A stretch of 64,000 bases of DNA. Origin: Acidocella sp. KAb 2-4. Its GTDB lineage: Bacteria; Pseudomonadota; Alphaproteobacteria; Acetobacterales; Acetobacteraceae. Positions 20,902 through 28,694 of the stretch are shown in pieces. The stretch lies in assembly GCF_020567705.1 (NCBI RefSeq), contig NZ_JAJDJU010000001.1:1-64000 (forward strand). The letters are read 5' to 3'. The notes under the pieces were generated by a model. That model saw nothing but the letters and a program-made list of their open reading frames with translations. It made no database searches and had not been told where the DNA came from. The position numbers and the translations under genes were made by a program. The stretch's first letter is position 1. Each line of letters opens with the position of its first letter.

Positions 20902-21722
20902 CCGACCGGGATATTATCCAGCAGCCGAACCGCGCCGAGCTTGGCCGCCGCGATCAGCCGCGCCGGCTGCGCCAGCCCCGCGATCGGCTCCAGCGTGTGC
21001 GCATGCACCAGGGCGACGTAATCGGGCACCATCCCGGCCTGGGCCAGCGACTGGCGGGTGAGGTGCAGTATCGCCGCAACCTCCTTGCCCGCCATGATCT
21101 GCTCCGCCGCCTGGGTAAGCGCCTTGTAAAGCGCCGGGGCGCCCTTGCGCTCGGCCTCGGTGAGGTAGCGGTTGCGCGATGACAGCGCGAGCCCATCCGC
21201 CTCGCGCACCGTCGGCACCGGCACGATGCGCACCGGCAGGCCGAGATCCGCGACCATGCGGCTGACCACCTGCACCTGCTGCCAATCCTTCTCGCCGAAA
21301 TAGGCGGCCTCGGGCCGGACCTGCCCGAACAGTTTGGCGACCACGGTGGCCACGCCCGAGAAATGGCCGGGGCGGGACGCGCCTTCCCAATGCGCGGCGG
21401 GACCGTTCACATGGATGCTGGTGGCGTGATGCGGCGGGTACATTTCCCCCACGCCTGGTAGCCAGGCCAGGGCGCAGCCGGCGCGCTCCAGCTTGTCGAG
21501 ATCTCCCGCCTCGTCGCGCGGGTAGCGGGCGAAATCTTCCTTGGGCCCAAATTGCGTGGGGTTGACGAAGATGCTCGCCGCCACCGGCAGCCCCGCCGCC
21601 TTGGCGGTGGCGACCAGGTGCAGATGCCCGGCATGCAGCGCCCCCATGGTGGGCACGAAACCAACCGGCCCCAGCGCCTCGCGCGCGGCCCGCAATTCCT
21701 CGAGTGTTCTGGCGATCATCAT
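20898..21722 (-). CDS. panC: Pantothenate synthetase
   Basis: The 274-residue enzyme joins pantoate and beta-alanine using ATP, the last step of pantothenate synthesis. It has the nucleotidyltransferase HIGH-type motif VPTMGALHAGHLHLV, SIFVNPTQFGPKEDFARYPR, the pantoate site GHFSGVATVVAKLF, FGEKDWQQVQVV and the KMSKS-like ALSSRNRYL. The start at 21722 (MMIARTLEELRAAREA) matches the family N-terminus; an in-frame start at 21770 would add 16 residues without a better ribosome site. panB and panD are not adjacent. It is divergent from cydD by 78 bases. Confidence 0.95.
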   Translation of the reverse strand: MMIARTLEELRAAREALGPVGFVPTMGALHAGHLHLVATAKAAGLPVAASIFVNPTQFGPKEDFARYPRDEAGDLDKLERAGCALAWLPGVGEMYPPHHATSIHVNGPAAHWEGASRPGHFSGVATVVAKLFGQVRPEAAYFGEKDWQQVQVVSRMVADLGLPVRIVPVPTVREADGLALSSRNRYLTEAERKGAPALYKALTQAAEQIMAGKEVAAILHLTRQSLAQAGMVPDYVALVHAHTLEPIAGLAQPARLIAAAKLGAVRLLDNIPVG

Positions 21723-21800
21723 TTGTTGCGGGTTTTGACCATTTTGTGCAGCGCGTCCAGCCCTGGGCAACCGGGAAAAACGCGGTTAGAACCTTTGGCC

Positions 21801-23489
21801 ATGAGCAGGCGCAGCAATCCCTGGGTTAAGTCCGAGCAAAAACTTGGGTTCCGGGCCGCCAGGGTACCGATTTTGCTGGCGCTGCTGCCGGTGCTGTGCG
21901 GCATCGCGCAGGCGGCCTGCGCGGCGGCGCTGCTGGCGGCGGTGCTGCGCGCCGGGCCGCGGGGCGGGGCGGTGGCGGCTTATGGGCTTGGCTTCCTCGC
22001 CGCAGCGGGGGCCAGGGCTTGGCTGCAAATGCAGGTTGAGCGGCAAAATTTCGAGCTGGGCGCGGCGGCCCGGCGGCGGCTGCGCGGTTCCGCCTTGGCG
22101 GCTTTGCTGGCGCTTGGCCCGGCGGCGCTGCGCGGGCGGCACTCGGCCGAGCTGGCCGCCACGGCGGTGGACCGGGTGGAGGCGATGGACGGTTTCCACG
22201 CCCGCTGGATCCCCGCCACGGCGCTGGCGGTGCTGGGCCCGGCGCTGGTGGCGCTGGCGGCCTTGCGCGCCGATTGGCGGGCCGGGCTGACGCTGGTGCT
22301 GGCCGGGCTGTTCGTGCCCTTCGCCATGGCGGTGGCGGGTATCGGGGCCGGGGTGGCGGCCAAGAAGCAGTTCCTGGCCATGACGCGCCTGCAGGTGCGC
22401 TTCCTCGACCGCATCCGCGGCATCTCCACCATCGTGCTCTCCGGCCGCGCGGCCGATGAAGCCCGCGCCCTCGCGGATGCCGCCAGGGAGCTGCGCCTGC
22501 GCACCATGAGGGTGCTGCGGATGGCGTTTCTCTCCTCCACGGCGCTGGACCTCGCGGCGGCGGCATCGCTCATCATCATCGTGCTACGGTTTTCACCGGT
22601 ACTGCATGGACATGGCGCGCTGGCGCCCACGGCGCTGTTTTGCGTGCTGCTGGTGCCGGAATTCTTCGCCCCGCTGCGCGGCTTCTCCGCCGTCTATGCC
22701 GACCGCATGGGCGCCGAGGCGGTGGCCGAGGAATTCGCCGCCTTGCCAGCGGCGCCGCCGGCCGTGCCCGCGGTGGATATCCGCTCCGTCGCCGCGCATG
22801 GGGTGACGCTGGCTTTTGAGAATGTCACCTTCGGCTGGAGCCCGGATCGCCCGCCCGTGGTGCAAAATCTCTCCTTCAAGGTTGGCCGCGGCGAGATGCT
22901 GCTGCTCACCGGCGCCTCGGGTGCCGGCAAATCCACGATCATGGACCTGATCCTCGGCTTCCTTGCTCCGCAATCAGGGCGGATCACCATCAACGCCGCC
23001 GAGATGGAGACGCTGATCCCCGCCGCCCGCACCAAGATGCTGGGCTGGATCGGCCAGCGCCCGGTGATTTTCGCGGGCACGATCGAGGAGAATATCCGCT
23101 TCGCCCGCCCCGCCGCGAGCGAGACCGAACTGGCCGACGCGGTCAGCCACGCGCATCTCACCGAGCTGATCGCCAGCCTGCCGCAAGGGCTGAAAACGCC
23201 GATCGGCGAAGGCGGGTTCGGCGTGTCCGGCGGGCAGGCGCAGCGCATCGCCATCGCCCGCGCCTTCCTGAAAAACGCGCCACTGCTGCTGCTCGACGAG
23301 CCGACGGCGCATCTCGACCCCGCGGTGGAGCGTGATGTGCTGGAGAGCCTGAAACATCTGGCCGCCGGGCGCACAGTGGTGCTGGCCACGCATTCCACCA
23401 TGGCCATGGATTTTGCGAAAACCATCGGCGCGAAGCGGCTGGATCTCGACGCCTTGCGCTATGCCAGCTGGCGGAGTGTGACCGCATGA
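21801..23489 (+). CDS. cydD: CydD-like thiol exporter ABC subunit
   Basis: The 562-residue protein fuses a six-helix ABC membrane domain (about 20-310) to an ATPase (about 345-545). Walker A is LLTGASGAGKSTIMDLI, the signature is GVSGGQAQRIAIARA and Walker B is LLLLDEPTAHLD. With the next gene it matches CydDC, which exports cysteine or glutathione to the periplasm and is needed for assembly of cytochrome bd and c-type cytochromes. Start 21801 was chosen as the ATG giving a basic cytoplasmic N-terminus; longer frames run into panC. It overlaps cydC by four bases. No cydAB oxidase genes are adjacent. Confidence 0.85.
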   Translation: MSRRSNPWVKSEQKLGFRAARVPILLALLPVLCGIAQAACAAALLAAVLRAGPRGGAVAAYGLGFLAAAGARAWLQMQVERQNFELGAAARRRLRGSALAALLALGPAALRGRHSAELAATAVDRVEAMDGFHARWIPATALAVLGPALVALAALRADWRAGLTLVLAGLFVPFAMAVAGIGAGVAAKKQFLAMTRLQVRFLDRIRGISTIVLSGRAADEARALADAARELRLRTMRVLRMAFLSSTALDLAAAASLIIIVLRFSPVLHGHGALAPTALFCVLLVPEFFAPLRGFSAVYADRMGAEAVAEEFAALPAAPPAVPAVDIRSVAAHGVTLAFENVTFGWSPDRPPVVQNLSFKVGRGEMLLLTGASGAGKSTIMDLILGFLAPQSGRITINAAEMETLIPAARTKMLGWIGQRPVIFAGTIEENIRFARPAASETELADAVSHAHLTELIASLPQGLKTPIGEGGFGVSGGQAQRIAIARAFLKNAPLLLLDEPTAHLDPAVERDVLESLKHLAAGRTVVLATHSTMAMDFAKTIGAKRLDLDALRYASWRSVTA

Positions 23490-25114
23490 GCCCGATGCGC
23501 CGGATCTTCTCGCTATGGCTGCGCGATGTCGGATGGCTGGCCCTGGCGCTGGCTTTGGCCCTGGCGGCGCTCGCCGCCGCGGTAGCGCTGTCGGGCGTCT
23601 CGGGCCGTTATCTCGCGGCCTCGCTGATGGGCATGGCGGCGCTGGCGCCGCTCTCGCTGCAATTCATCGGCACTGCTCGCGTGGTGCTGCGCTATCTTGA
23701 GCGCGTGCTGTCGCATGAGGCGATCTTCCGCGCCCTGGCCGATCTTCGCGTTTGGCTGTTCCGGGGGCTGGCGGCGAGTTCCGCGGGCGGGCTCGGCTTC
23801 CGCCGCGCGGGCGACACGCTGGCGCGGCTGGTCAACGACGTGGACACGCTGGACGGGCTGTTCCTGCGCATCTTCGTGCCCGGCATGAGCGCGGCGCTGC
23901 TGGTACCGATCCTCGCCTGGGCGCTGTGGCGCGAACATGCCGGGGCGGTGCTGGTGTTGTTGCCATTCCTCTACATCGCCTTTTATTTGCCGGTGCTGGC
24001 GGCGCGGACGGCGGGTGATAACGCGGGCAAGGCCGGGCTGGCGATGGCCGGGCTGCGCTCGGCGGCGTTGGACGCGCTGCATGGGTTGCGCGAGGTGAAG
24101 ATCTTCGAGGCTGAGGGCCGGATGCTGGCCGCCGTGCAGGCGCGCGAGGCCGCGCTGCTCGCCGCCCAGCGTGAGCTGGTGGCGCGCGCCAGCGCCTTCA
24201 ACGCCCGCGCCTTCGTGCTCGCCCAGGCGGGGCTGCTCTTCGCCATCCTGCTCGGGTTTTTCGGCGTGCCGGTGGCGGCGATCGTGGCTGTGCTGGTGCT
24301 TACCACGGCGTTCGAGACCGTGCTGGGGCTGCCGCGCGCCGGGCTGCTCTATGGGCAGGCCAAGGCCGCCGCCGCGCGCGTGGTGCAGGCCGCCGAGGCC
24401 AAGCCGCCCGTGCCGGAGCCCGACGCCCCGGCGGCGATGCCCTCGCGCAATTCCATCGCCTTCGAGCATGTCAGCTTCCGTTACGGGCCGGACCGGCCTT
24501 TCGTGTTCGAGAATCTCTCGCTGCAAGTGCCGCAGGGCGCGCGCGTGGCGATCCTCGGCCCGTCGGGCGCGGGCAAATCCACCATCGCGGCGCTGCTGCT
24601 GAAACTCGCCGCCCCGGTGAGCGGGCAGATCCGTCTCGGCGGCACCGACATCTTGCAGCTCTCCACCGAGGCGCTGCGCCACCGCATCGCTTATCTCGGC
24701 CAGACCACGCATCTCTTTGCCGACACGATCCGCAACAATCTGCTGCTGGGCGACCCAGCAGCGGATGAGGCGCGACTCTGGGCGGCGGTGGATGCGGCGC
24801 AGGTGGCCGATGTGGTGCGCGCCCTGCCCGAGGGGCTGGATGCCTGGGTGGGCGAGGGCGGCGCCACGCTCTCGGGCGGGCAGGGCCGGCGCCTCGCGTT
24901 GGCACGCACGCTGCTGATGGACGCGCCGATCCTGGTGCTCGACGAGCCCTGCGCCGGGCTGGACGCCGCTACCGAGCAGGAATTCCTGAAGGTGTTGAAC
25001 CAAGCCACCGAGGGCCGCACCGTGCTGCTGATCCTGCACCGCCTCACCGGGGTGGAGCAACTCGACCGCATCTGGCGGCTCACCGGCGGGGCGCTGATCT
25101 CGGCGGCGGGATAA
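23486..25114 (+). CDS. cydC: CydC-like thiol exporter ABC subunit
   Basis: The 542-residue partner of the preceding gene has the membrane domain (about 10-300) with LVNDVDTLDGLFLRIFVPGM, typical of CydC, and an ATPase with Walker A AILGPSGAGKSTIAALLL, signature TLSGGQGRRLALARTLL and Walker B ILVLDEPCAGLD. The heterodimer would act in the inner membrane as a reduced-thiol exporter. Start overlaps the cydD stop (ATGA). It is followed by a heat-shock gene with its own promoter, so the operon most likely ends here, although no strong terminator separates them. Confidence 0.85.
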   Translation: MSPMRRIFSLWLRDVGWLALALALALAALAAAVALSGVSGRYLAASLMGMAALAPLSLQFIGTARVVLRYLERVLSHEAIFRALADLRVWLFRGLAASSAGGLGFRRAGDTLARLVNDVDTLDGLFLRIFVPGMSAALLVPILAWALWREHAGAVLVLLPFLYIAFYLPVLAARTAGDNAGKAGLAMAGLRSAALDALHGLREVKIFEAEGRMLAAVQAREAALLAAQRELVARASAFNARAFVLAQAGLLFAILLGFFGVPVAAIVAVLVLTTAFETVLGLPRAGLLYGQAKAAAARVVQAAEAKPPVPEPDAPAAMPSRNSIAFEHVSFRYGPDRPFVFENLSLQVPQGARVAILGPSGAGKSTIAALLLKLAAPVSGQIRLGGTDILQLSTEALRHRIAYLGQTTHLFADTIRNNLLLGDPAADEARLWAAVDAAQVADVVRALPEGLDAWVGEGGATLSGGQGRRLALARTLLMDAPILVLDEPCAGLDAATEQEFLKVLNQATEGRTVLLILHRLTGVEQLDRIWRLTGGALISAAG

Positions 25115-25132
25115 GCGCCCGCGCATTTTCCG

Positions 25133-25161
25133 CTTGAAGCGGACGAAAAATTTCCCATAAT
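25133..25161 (+). promoter_or_regulatory. Sigma-32 (RpoH) type heat-shock promoter
   Basis: CTTGAAG at 25133-25139 is followed after 14 bases by CCCATAAT at 25154-25161. This matches the RpoH pattern CTTGAAA-N11-16-CCCCATNT closely. The predicted start of transcription, near 25168, would give a 5' leader of about 110 bases on hsp20. Confidence 0.75.
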
Positions 25162-25180
25162 CTGGGTTGGCCGGGATGCC

Positions 25181-25281
25181 TCAGAGAGGGTTCCGGCACT
25201 CCATCCGCCCGCCAGCACGGGGGCGAAGGGGGTTTTTCGAGACTCTGACAATACCTTGCTTTTGAAGGGGGTTATATTATG
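25181..25281 (+). promoter_or_regulatory. ROSE-like RNA thermometer in the hsp20 5' leader
   Basis: TCAGAG (25181-25186) pairs with CTCTGA (25243-25248) to close a domain holding a CGCCC/GGGCG hairpin (25206-25210 with 25221-25225). Next to the start codon, ACCTTGCT (25253-25260) faces the Shine-Dalgarno AAGGGGG (25265-25271), seven bases before the ATG. A TTGCT strand opposite the ribosome site is the hallmark of ROSE thermometers, which block translation of small heat-shock genes at low temperature in Alphaproteobacteria. Fold judged by eye. Confidence 0.65.
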
Positions 25282-25725
25282 ACCTATGATTTCGCGCCGC
25301 TGTTCCGTACCGCCATTGGTTTCGACCGTCTGGCCCGGCTGGTGGATAATCTGCCGCAGGAGGCGGCGAGCTTCCCGCCCTACAACATCGAGAAGACTGG
25401 CGAGGACGCATACCGCGTCACCCTGGCCGTGGCTGGGTTCGCCGCCGAGGATATCGAGCTGACGGTGAAGGACAACGCCTTACTGGTTTCCGGCAAGGTG
25501 GCGGATGAGGCGGGGCAGAAGGCCGAGTTCCTGCATCGGGGCATCGCCGCGCGGGCGTTTTCGCGCCGGTTCGTGCTGGCCGACCACATGGTGGTGGAGG
25601 GCGCTGAACTGCGCAACGGGTTGCTGCATGTGGCGCTGCGCCGCGTGGTGCCCGAGAGCGCTAAGCCAAGGCGCATCGCCATCGCCACGCCCGAGGCGGC
25701 GCAGGCCCTGCCGCACGCGGCGTAA
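25279..25725 (+). CDS. Small heat-shock protein, Hsp20/IbpA type
   Basis: The 148-residue protein has the IbpA-type N-terminus (MTYDFAPLFRTAIGFDRLARLVD), an alpha-crystallin domain at about 35-125 (YNIEKTGEDAYRVTLAVAGF; ALLVSGKV; FLHRGIAARAFSRRFVLADH) and a short Ala-rich tail. It holds unfolding proteins for later refolding by DnaK/ClpB. Regulation is visible: an RpoH-like promoter and a ROSE-like leader upstream, and a strong intrinsic terminator directly after the gene, so it is a single-gene transcript. Confidence 0.93.
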   Translation: MTYDFAPLFRTAIGFDRLARLVDNLPQEAASFPPYNIEKTGEDAYRVTLAVAGFAAEDIELTVKDNALLVSGKVADEAGQKAEFLHRGIAARAFSRRFVLADHMVVEGAELRNGLLHVALRRVVPESAKPRRIAIATPEAAQALPHAA

Positions 25726-25732
25726 TCACGGC

Positions 25733-25759
25733 AAAGGGGGCGGTGACGCCCCCTTTTTT
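25733..25759. terminator. Intrinsic terminator, probably bidirectional, between hsp20 and the convergent gene
   Basis: GGGGGCG (25736-25742) pairs perfectly with CGCCCCC (25747-25753) around GTGA, followed by six T on the plus strand and preceded by AAA for the minus strand. The T-run contains the stop codon of the convergent glycosyltransferase gene. Confidence 0.9.
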
Positions 25760-27215
25760 AGGGCGCTTTCAGCAAATCGGTGCCGATGAAGGTGGGGATC
25801 ACCAGCAGCGCCTGGCCGTGGAACCCCACAGTCAGTGCCGGGCCGGGCGCGAAGCTCTTGAAATCAGGCGCGAATCTGGCCGCCGTGGCGCTGGTGCTGC
25901 CGGGCATGGCGAGCACCAGGATGGTCTTGCCCAAGAGCGCGGCGGGCGGGGTGGAGATACCGAACTGGTGCGGGTCGTTATCGAACACCGTGACGGGCAG
26001 CGGCGAGTTGCGCAGCGCGTAGCCGATCTTCCCGGCATCGAACCATTTCTGCGCGGCCACCGCCTGCACGCCGGGCGGGATTTGCGCGGCCACGCTGTCC
26101 CAATCCACGGCCTGCAGCAGCGGCGATTTGCCGGGCGCGAACATGCGGTTCAAACCCGGAATGAAGCTGAAGGTGACCTCCGCCGCGATGATCATCGCCG
26201 CCGCCGCGAGCAGCGTGGCCGAGACGAGGGCCACATTGTCGCGCAGACGGGGGCGGAAATTCTGCGCCCAGGCGCCGAGCAGCGGGAACAGCATGAGATA
26301 GCCCGGCGCCGCCCAGTGGTAGAGGATATGGGTGGAGGACCACAGCCCGACCACCGCGAAGAGCAGCACCGGCGGCAGCGCCGCGCAGGCCAGCAGCCAG
26401 CCCTGCCGCCCAGCCGGGCCGCGCGCCAGGGCGCGCAACATCAGCCCCATCATTGGCAGCCAGAGCCAAGGCAGCACGAACAGCGCCTCGCCGCCCCAGA
26501 TGGTGAGCGGCATCAGCGGCCGCAGGCGCAGCCCCGTGGCGCGCCCGCCCTGATAGTGGAAGCTCGCCCAGCCATGGGTGGCGTTCCAGTACAGCACCGG
26601 GGTGAACAGCAGCAGCGCCAGCGCCACGCCCAGCCAAGGTTCGGCCCGGCGCAGCTCACGCCGCCCGGCGCCATCGGCCAGCACCGCCGCCGCCGCGCCC
26701 GCCAGCACCAGCGCGGCGTTGTATTTCGAGAGCATCGCTAGCCCGGCGCACAACCCCGCCGCCAGCCACCAGCGCGGCGCGGGGCGGGCATCGGGCAGGC
26801 CGAGGGCGCGGATCAGCGCATAGAGAAAGCCGAGCAGCGCGGCGTTGAGCGGTCCGTCGGGCAATACCCAGGCGCCGAAAGCCAGTGAAAATACTGGAGA
26901 GATGGAATAGGTCGCCACCGCCCAGAACCCGGCCCGAGCGCCATAAAGCCGCTTGGTGATGAGATAGAGCAGCCAGGACGACACGCCCGACAGCGCGACG
27001 AAGGGCAGGCGCACCACGATGGGCGCGGCGCTGCCGCTGAGCGCGCGCGCGCCAAGTTCTAGCCACCAGGAGGCGAGCGGATGGTCGAAATACGAGGCGG
27101 CGAAGCTGCGCGACGCCGCGACCATGTAGCTTTCGTCAATGCCAAGCCCGGTGAACCCTGCGAAGACCAGCCGGAACCCCAGCGCGATGACAACAACCCA
27201 GAATGCCGCGTTCAT
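25758..27215 (-). CDS. ArnT/PMT-like membrane glycosyltransferase (GT39-type)
   Basis: The 485-residue protein opens with a membrane segment (MNAAFWVVVIALGFRLVFAG) and the acidic loop GLGIDESYMVAASRSFAASYFDHP, which matches the first periplasmic loop of polyprenyl-phosphate-dependent glycosyltransferases where catalytic Asp/Glu sit. About ten further hydrophobic segments follow, then a soluble C-terminal domain (about 380-485). Such enzymes transfer sugars from undecaprenyl phosphate to lipid A or other acceptors in the periplasm; donor and acceptor are unknown. Start 27215 was selected at the Met before the first membrane segment; the frame upstream belongs to the neighbouring gene. It follows the oxidoreductase gene by 31 bases. 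Confidence 0.8.
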   Translation of the reverse strand: MNAAFWVVVIALGFRLVFAGFTGLGIDESYMVAASRSFAASYFDHPLASWWLELGARALSGSAAPIVVRLPFVALSGVSSWLLYLITKRLYGARAGFWAVATYSISPVFSLAFGAWVLPDGPLNAALLGFLYALIRALGLPDARPAPRWWLAAGLCAGLAMLSKYNAALVLAGAAAAVLADGAGRRELRRAEPWLGVALALLLFTPVLYWNATHGWASFHYQGGRATGLRLRPLMPLTIWGGEALFVLPWLWLPMMGLMLRALARGPAGRQGWLLACAALPPVLLFAVVGLWSSTHILYHWAAPGYLMLFPLLGAWAQNFRPRLRDNVALVSATLLAAAAMIIAAEVTFSFIPGLNRMFAPGKSPLLQAVDWDSVAAQIPPGVQAVAAQKWFDAGKIGYALRNSPLPVTVFDNDPHQFGISTPPAALLGKTILVLAMPGSTSATAARFAPDFKSFAPGPALTVGFHGQALLVIPTFIGTDLLKAP

Positions 27216-27246
27216 ACGCCGTGCATGGCCCGCGCGGGCGGAAAGC

Positions 27247-27957
27247 TCAAGAGCCGGAGAACCAGTTATAGCCCTGATCTTCCCAATATCCGCCGGGATA
27301 GATGTTGGTGACGGCGAGCTGCATGATCTGCTTGGGGTTCTTGAAGCCGAGCTTGGTGGGGATGCGCAGCCGCACTGGCGCGCCAAAGGCCGGGGTGAGC
27401 GGCTGGCCGAGGAATTGCAGCGCCAAAATCGTCTGCGGGTGCAGGGCCGAGGCCATGTCGATCGAGGAATAATAACCATCGGCGCAGCGGAAGGCGACGT
27501 AGCGGCAGGTAAGATCCGCCCCCACGCGGCGCAGGAAATACGCCAGCGGCACACCCGCCCATTGCCCGATCACCCGCCAGCCCTCGACGCAGACGAGCCG
27601 CGTGATCTGCCCCTGCTGCGGCAGGGCGTTGAGTTGCGTCAGCGTCCAGGGCGTTTTGTCAGCGATCTGCCCGCCCAGTTCGAGCTTGTAGGTCGCCGGG
27701 TCGATCACCAGCACCTGGCTGATGTCATAAAAGGCGTTGAAGCGTGGCGGCTGGGTGATCTGGTCGGGGCGGAAGGTGGGGGCCAGCGTATGCGGGTCGA
27801 ACAGTGCCGCCTGCACGCGGTCATTCCAGGCGGACATCATGTGCAGGAATTTATCCGCGAGGTCGGGATGATCAGGGTCTTCGAGGTCGCAGCCCGCCAG
27901 CGGGGTCGCCAGCCCCAGCGCCATGGCGCGCATCAGCAGATCGCGGCGTTTGGTCAT
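27247..27957 (-). CDS. Molybdopterin-dependent oxidoreductase, MsrP/sulfite oxidase-like, predicted lipoprotein
   Basis: The 236-residue protein contains an oxidoreductase-molybdopterin (SUOX-fold) domain. The presumed molybdenum ligand is the cysteine in TRLVCVEGWRVIGQWAGVPL, which aligns with the MsrP segment Cys-Val-Glu-x-Trp. The N-terminus has a twin arginine (TKRRDLLMRA) and an exact lipobox ending LAGC at Cys23, so it looks like a Tat-exported lipoprotein rather than soluble periplasmic MsrP. It has no C-terminal dimerisation domain and no heme-binding motif. Its ATG overlaps the stop of the cytochrome b gene (ATGA), so the latter is the likely electron donor. Substrate unknown; protein methionine sulfoxide is one option. 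Confidence 0.8.
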   Translation of the reverse strand: MTKRRDLLMRAMALGLATPLAGCDLEDPDHPDLADKFLHMMSAWNDRVQAALFDPHTLAPTFRPDQITQPPRFNAFYDISQVLVIDPATYKLELGGQIADKTPWTLTQLNALPQQGQITRLVCVEGWRVIGQWAGVPLAYFLRRVGADLTCRYVAFRCADGYYSSIDMASALHPQTILALQFLGQPLTPAFGAPVRLRIPTKLGFKNPKQIMQLAVTNIYPGGYWEDQGYNWFSGS

Positions 27958-28547
27958 GGCAGGCGCCCTCCGGTCAGCATCGGCGGCAATGTGCGCGGCA
28001 CCAGGGCGACGAGGATGAGATGCACCGCGATGAACAGCGAGATCACGCTCATGGCGGTGAAATGCACATAGCGCGCGGCGAAATACCCGCCGCAGAGATC
28101 GCACAGATACCAGAGCTGCACGGGCTTCCAGATCGCCAGCCCCGAGACCACGGCGACCAGCCCGGCCAGCAGCACCACCACATAGAGCAGGCGCTGTACC
28201 GCGTTATAAACGCCGCGCTCATGGCGCAGCTTCAGGGTGAGGGCGGCGGTGAAATCGTGCCAGACCTCGCGCGGGCGGATCGGCAGCAGCTTGCGGTAAT
28301 GGCCGGAGGCGAGGCTCCAGGCGGCATAGGCCAGCCCGTTGAGCACCAGCAGCCACATGCAGGCGAGGTGCCAGGCGATGGCCCCGGCCAGCCAGCCGCC
28401 AACGGTGATGGCGGAGGGGAAGGTGAAGCCGAAGAGCGGCGAGGCATCGTAAATCTGCCAGCCGGAGCCGATCATCATGATGATGGCGAAAGCGTTGACC
28501 CAATGCATTAGCCGCAAGGGCCAGGGATGGATGACCTGTTCGCGCAT
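27954..28547 (-). CDS. Membrane cytochrome b (b561/Ni-Fe hydrogenase cytochrome type), partner of the oxidoreductase
   Basis: The 197-residue protein has four main hydrophobic helices. Candidate heme-b ligands are His7 and His15 in IHPWPLRLMHWVNAF, the histidine in IAWHLACMWLLVLNG, and paired histidines in YVHFTAMSVISLFIAVHLIL. This is the bis-heme di-heme cytochrome_b561 layout, not the six-helix MsrQ fold. Start 28547 is preceded by CCAGGAGGAACGGGAC, a perfect ribosome site. It is coupled to the molybdopterin gene and would carry electrons between the quinone pool and that enzyme. Confidence 0.82.
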   Translation of the reverse strand: MREQVIHPWPLRLMHWVNAFAIIMMIGSGWQIYDASPLFGFTFPSAITVGGWLAGAIAWHLACMWLLVLNGLAYAAWSLASGHYRKLLPIRPREVWHDFTAALTLKLRHERGVYNAVQRLLYVVVLLAGLVAVVSGLAIWKPVQLWYLCDLCGGYFAARYVHFTAMSVISLFIAVHLILVALVPRTLPPMLTGGRLP

Positions 28548-28643
28548 GTCCCGTTCCTCCTGGCGGCAAAGGTGCCGCGAATGCTGATACGCGTCGAGGC
28601 ATCGAATGGATGCCCAAACGGCATTGGCCCCGGAGCGGGCAAG

Positions 28644-28670
28644 CCGGCGAGCCTCATCAGGCTCTGCCGG
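28644..28670 (-). other. Strong stem-loop between prfB and the cytochrome b gene
   Basis: In the transcribed (minus) sense CCGGC and GAGCC pair with GGCTC and GCCGG around TGATGA with a single bulged A, ten base pairs in all. It lies 25 bases after the prfB stop. There is no T-run behind it, so it could slow exonucleases, act as a weak Rho-independent terminator or mark a processing site. The rest of the 147-base gap holds only the ribosome site of the next gene. Confidence 0.45.
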
Positions 28671-28694
28671 GCGCAATTGGTCTCGTAGGCGCCG

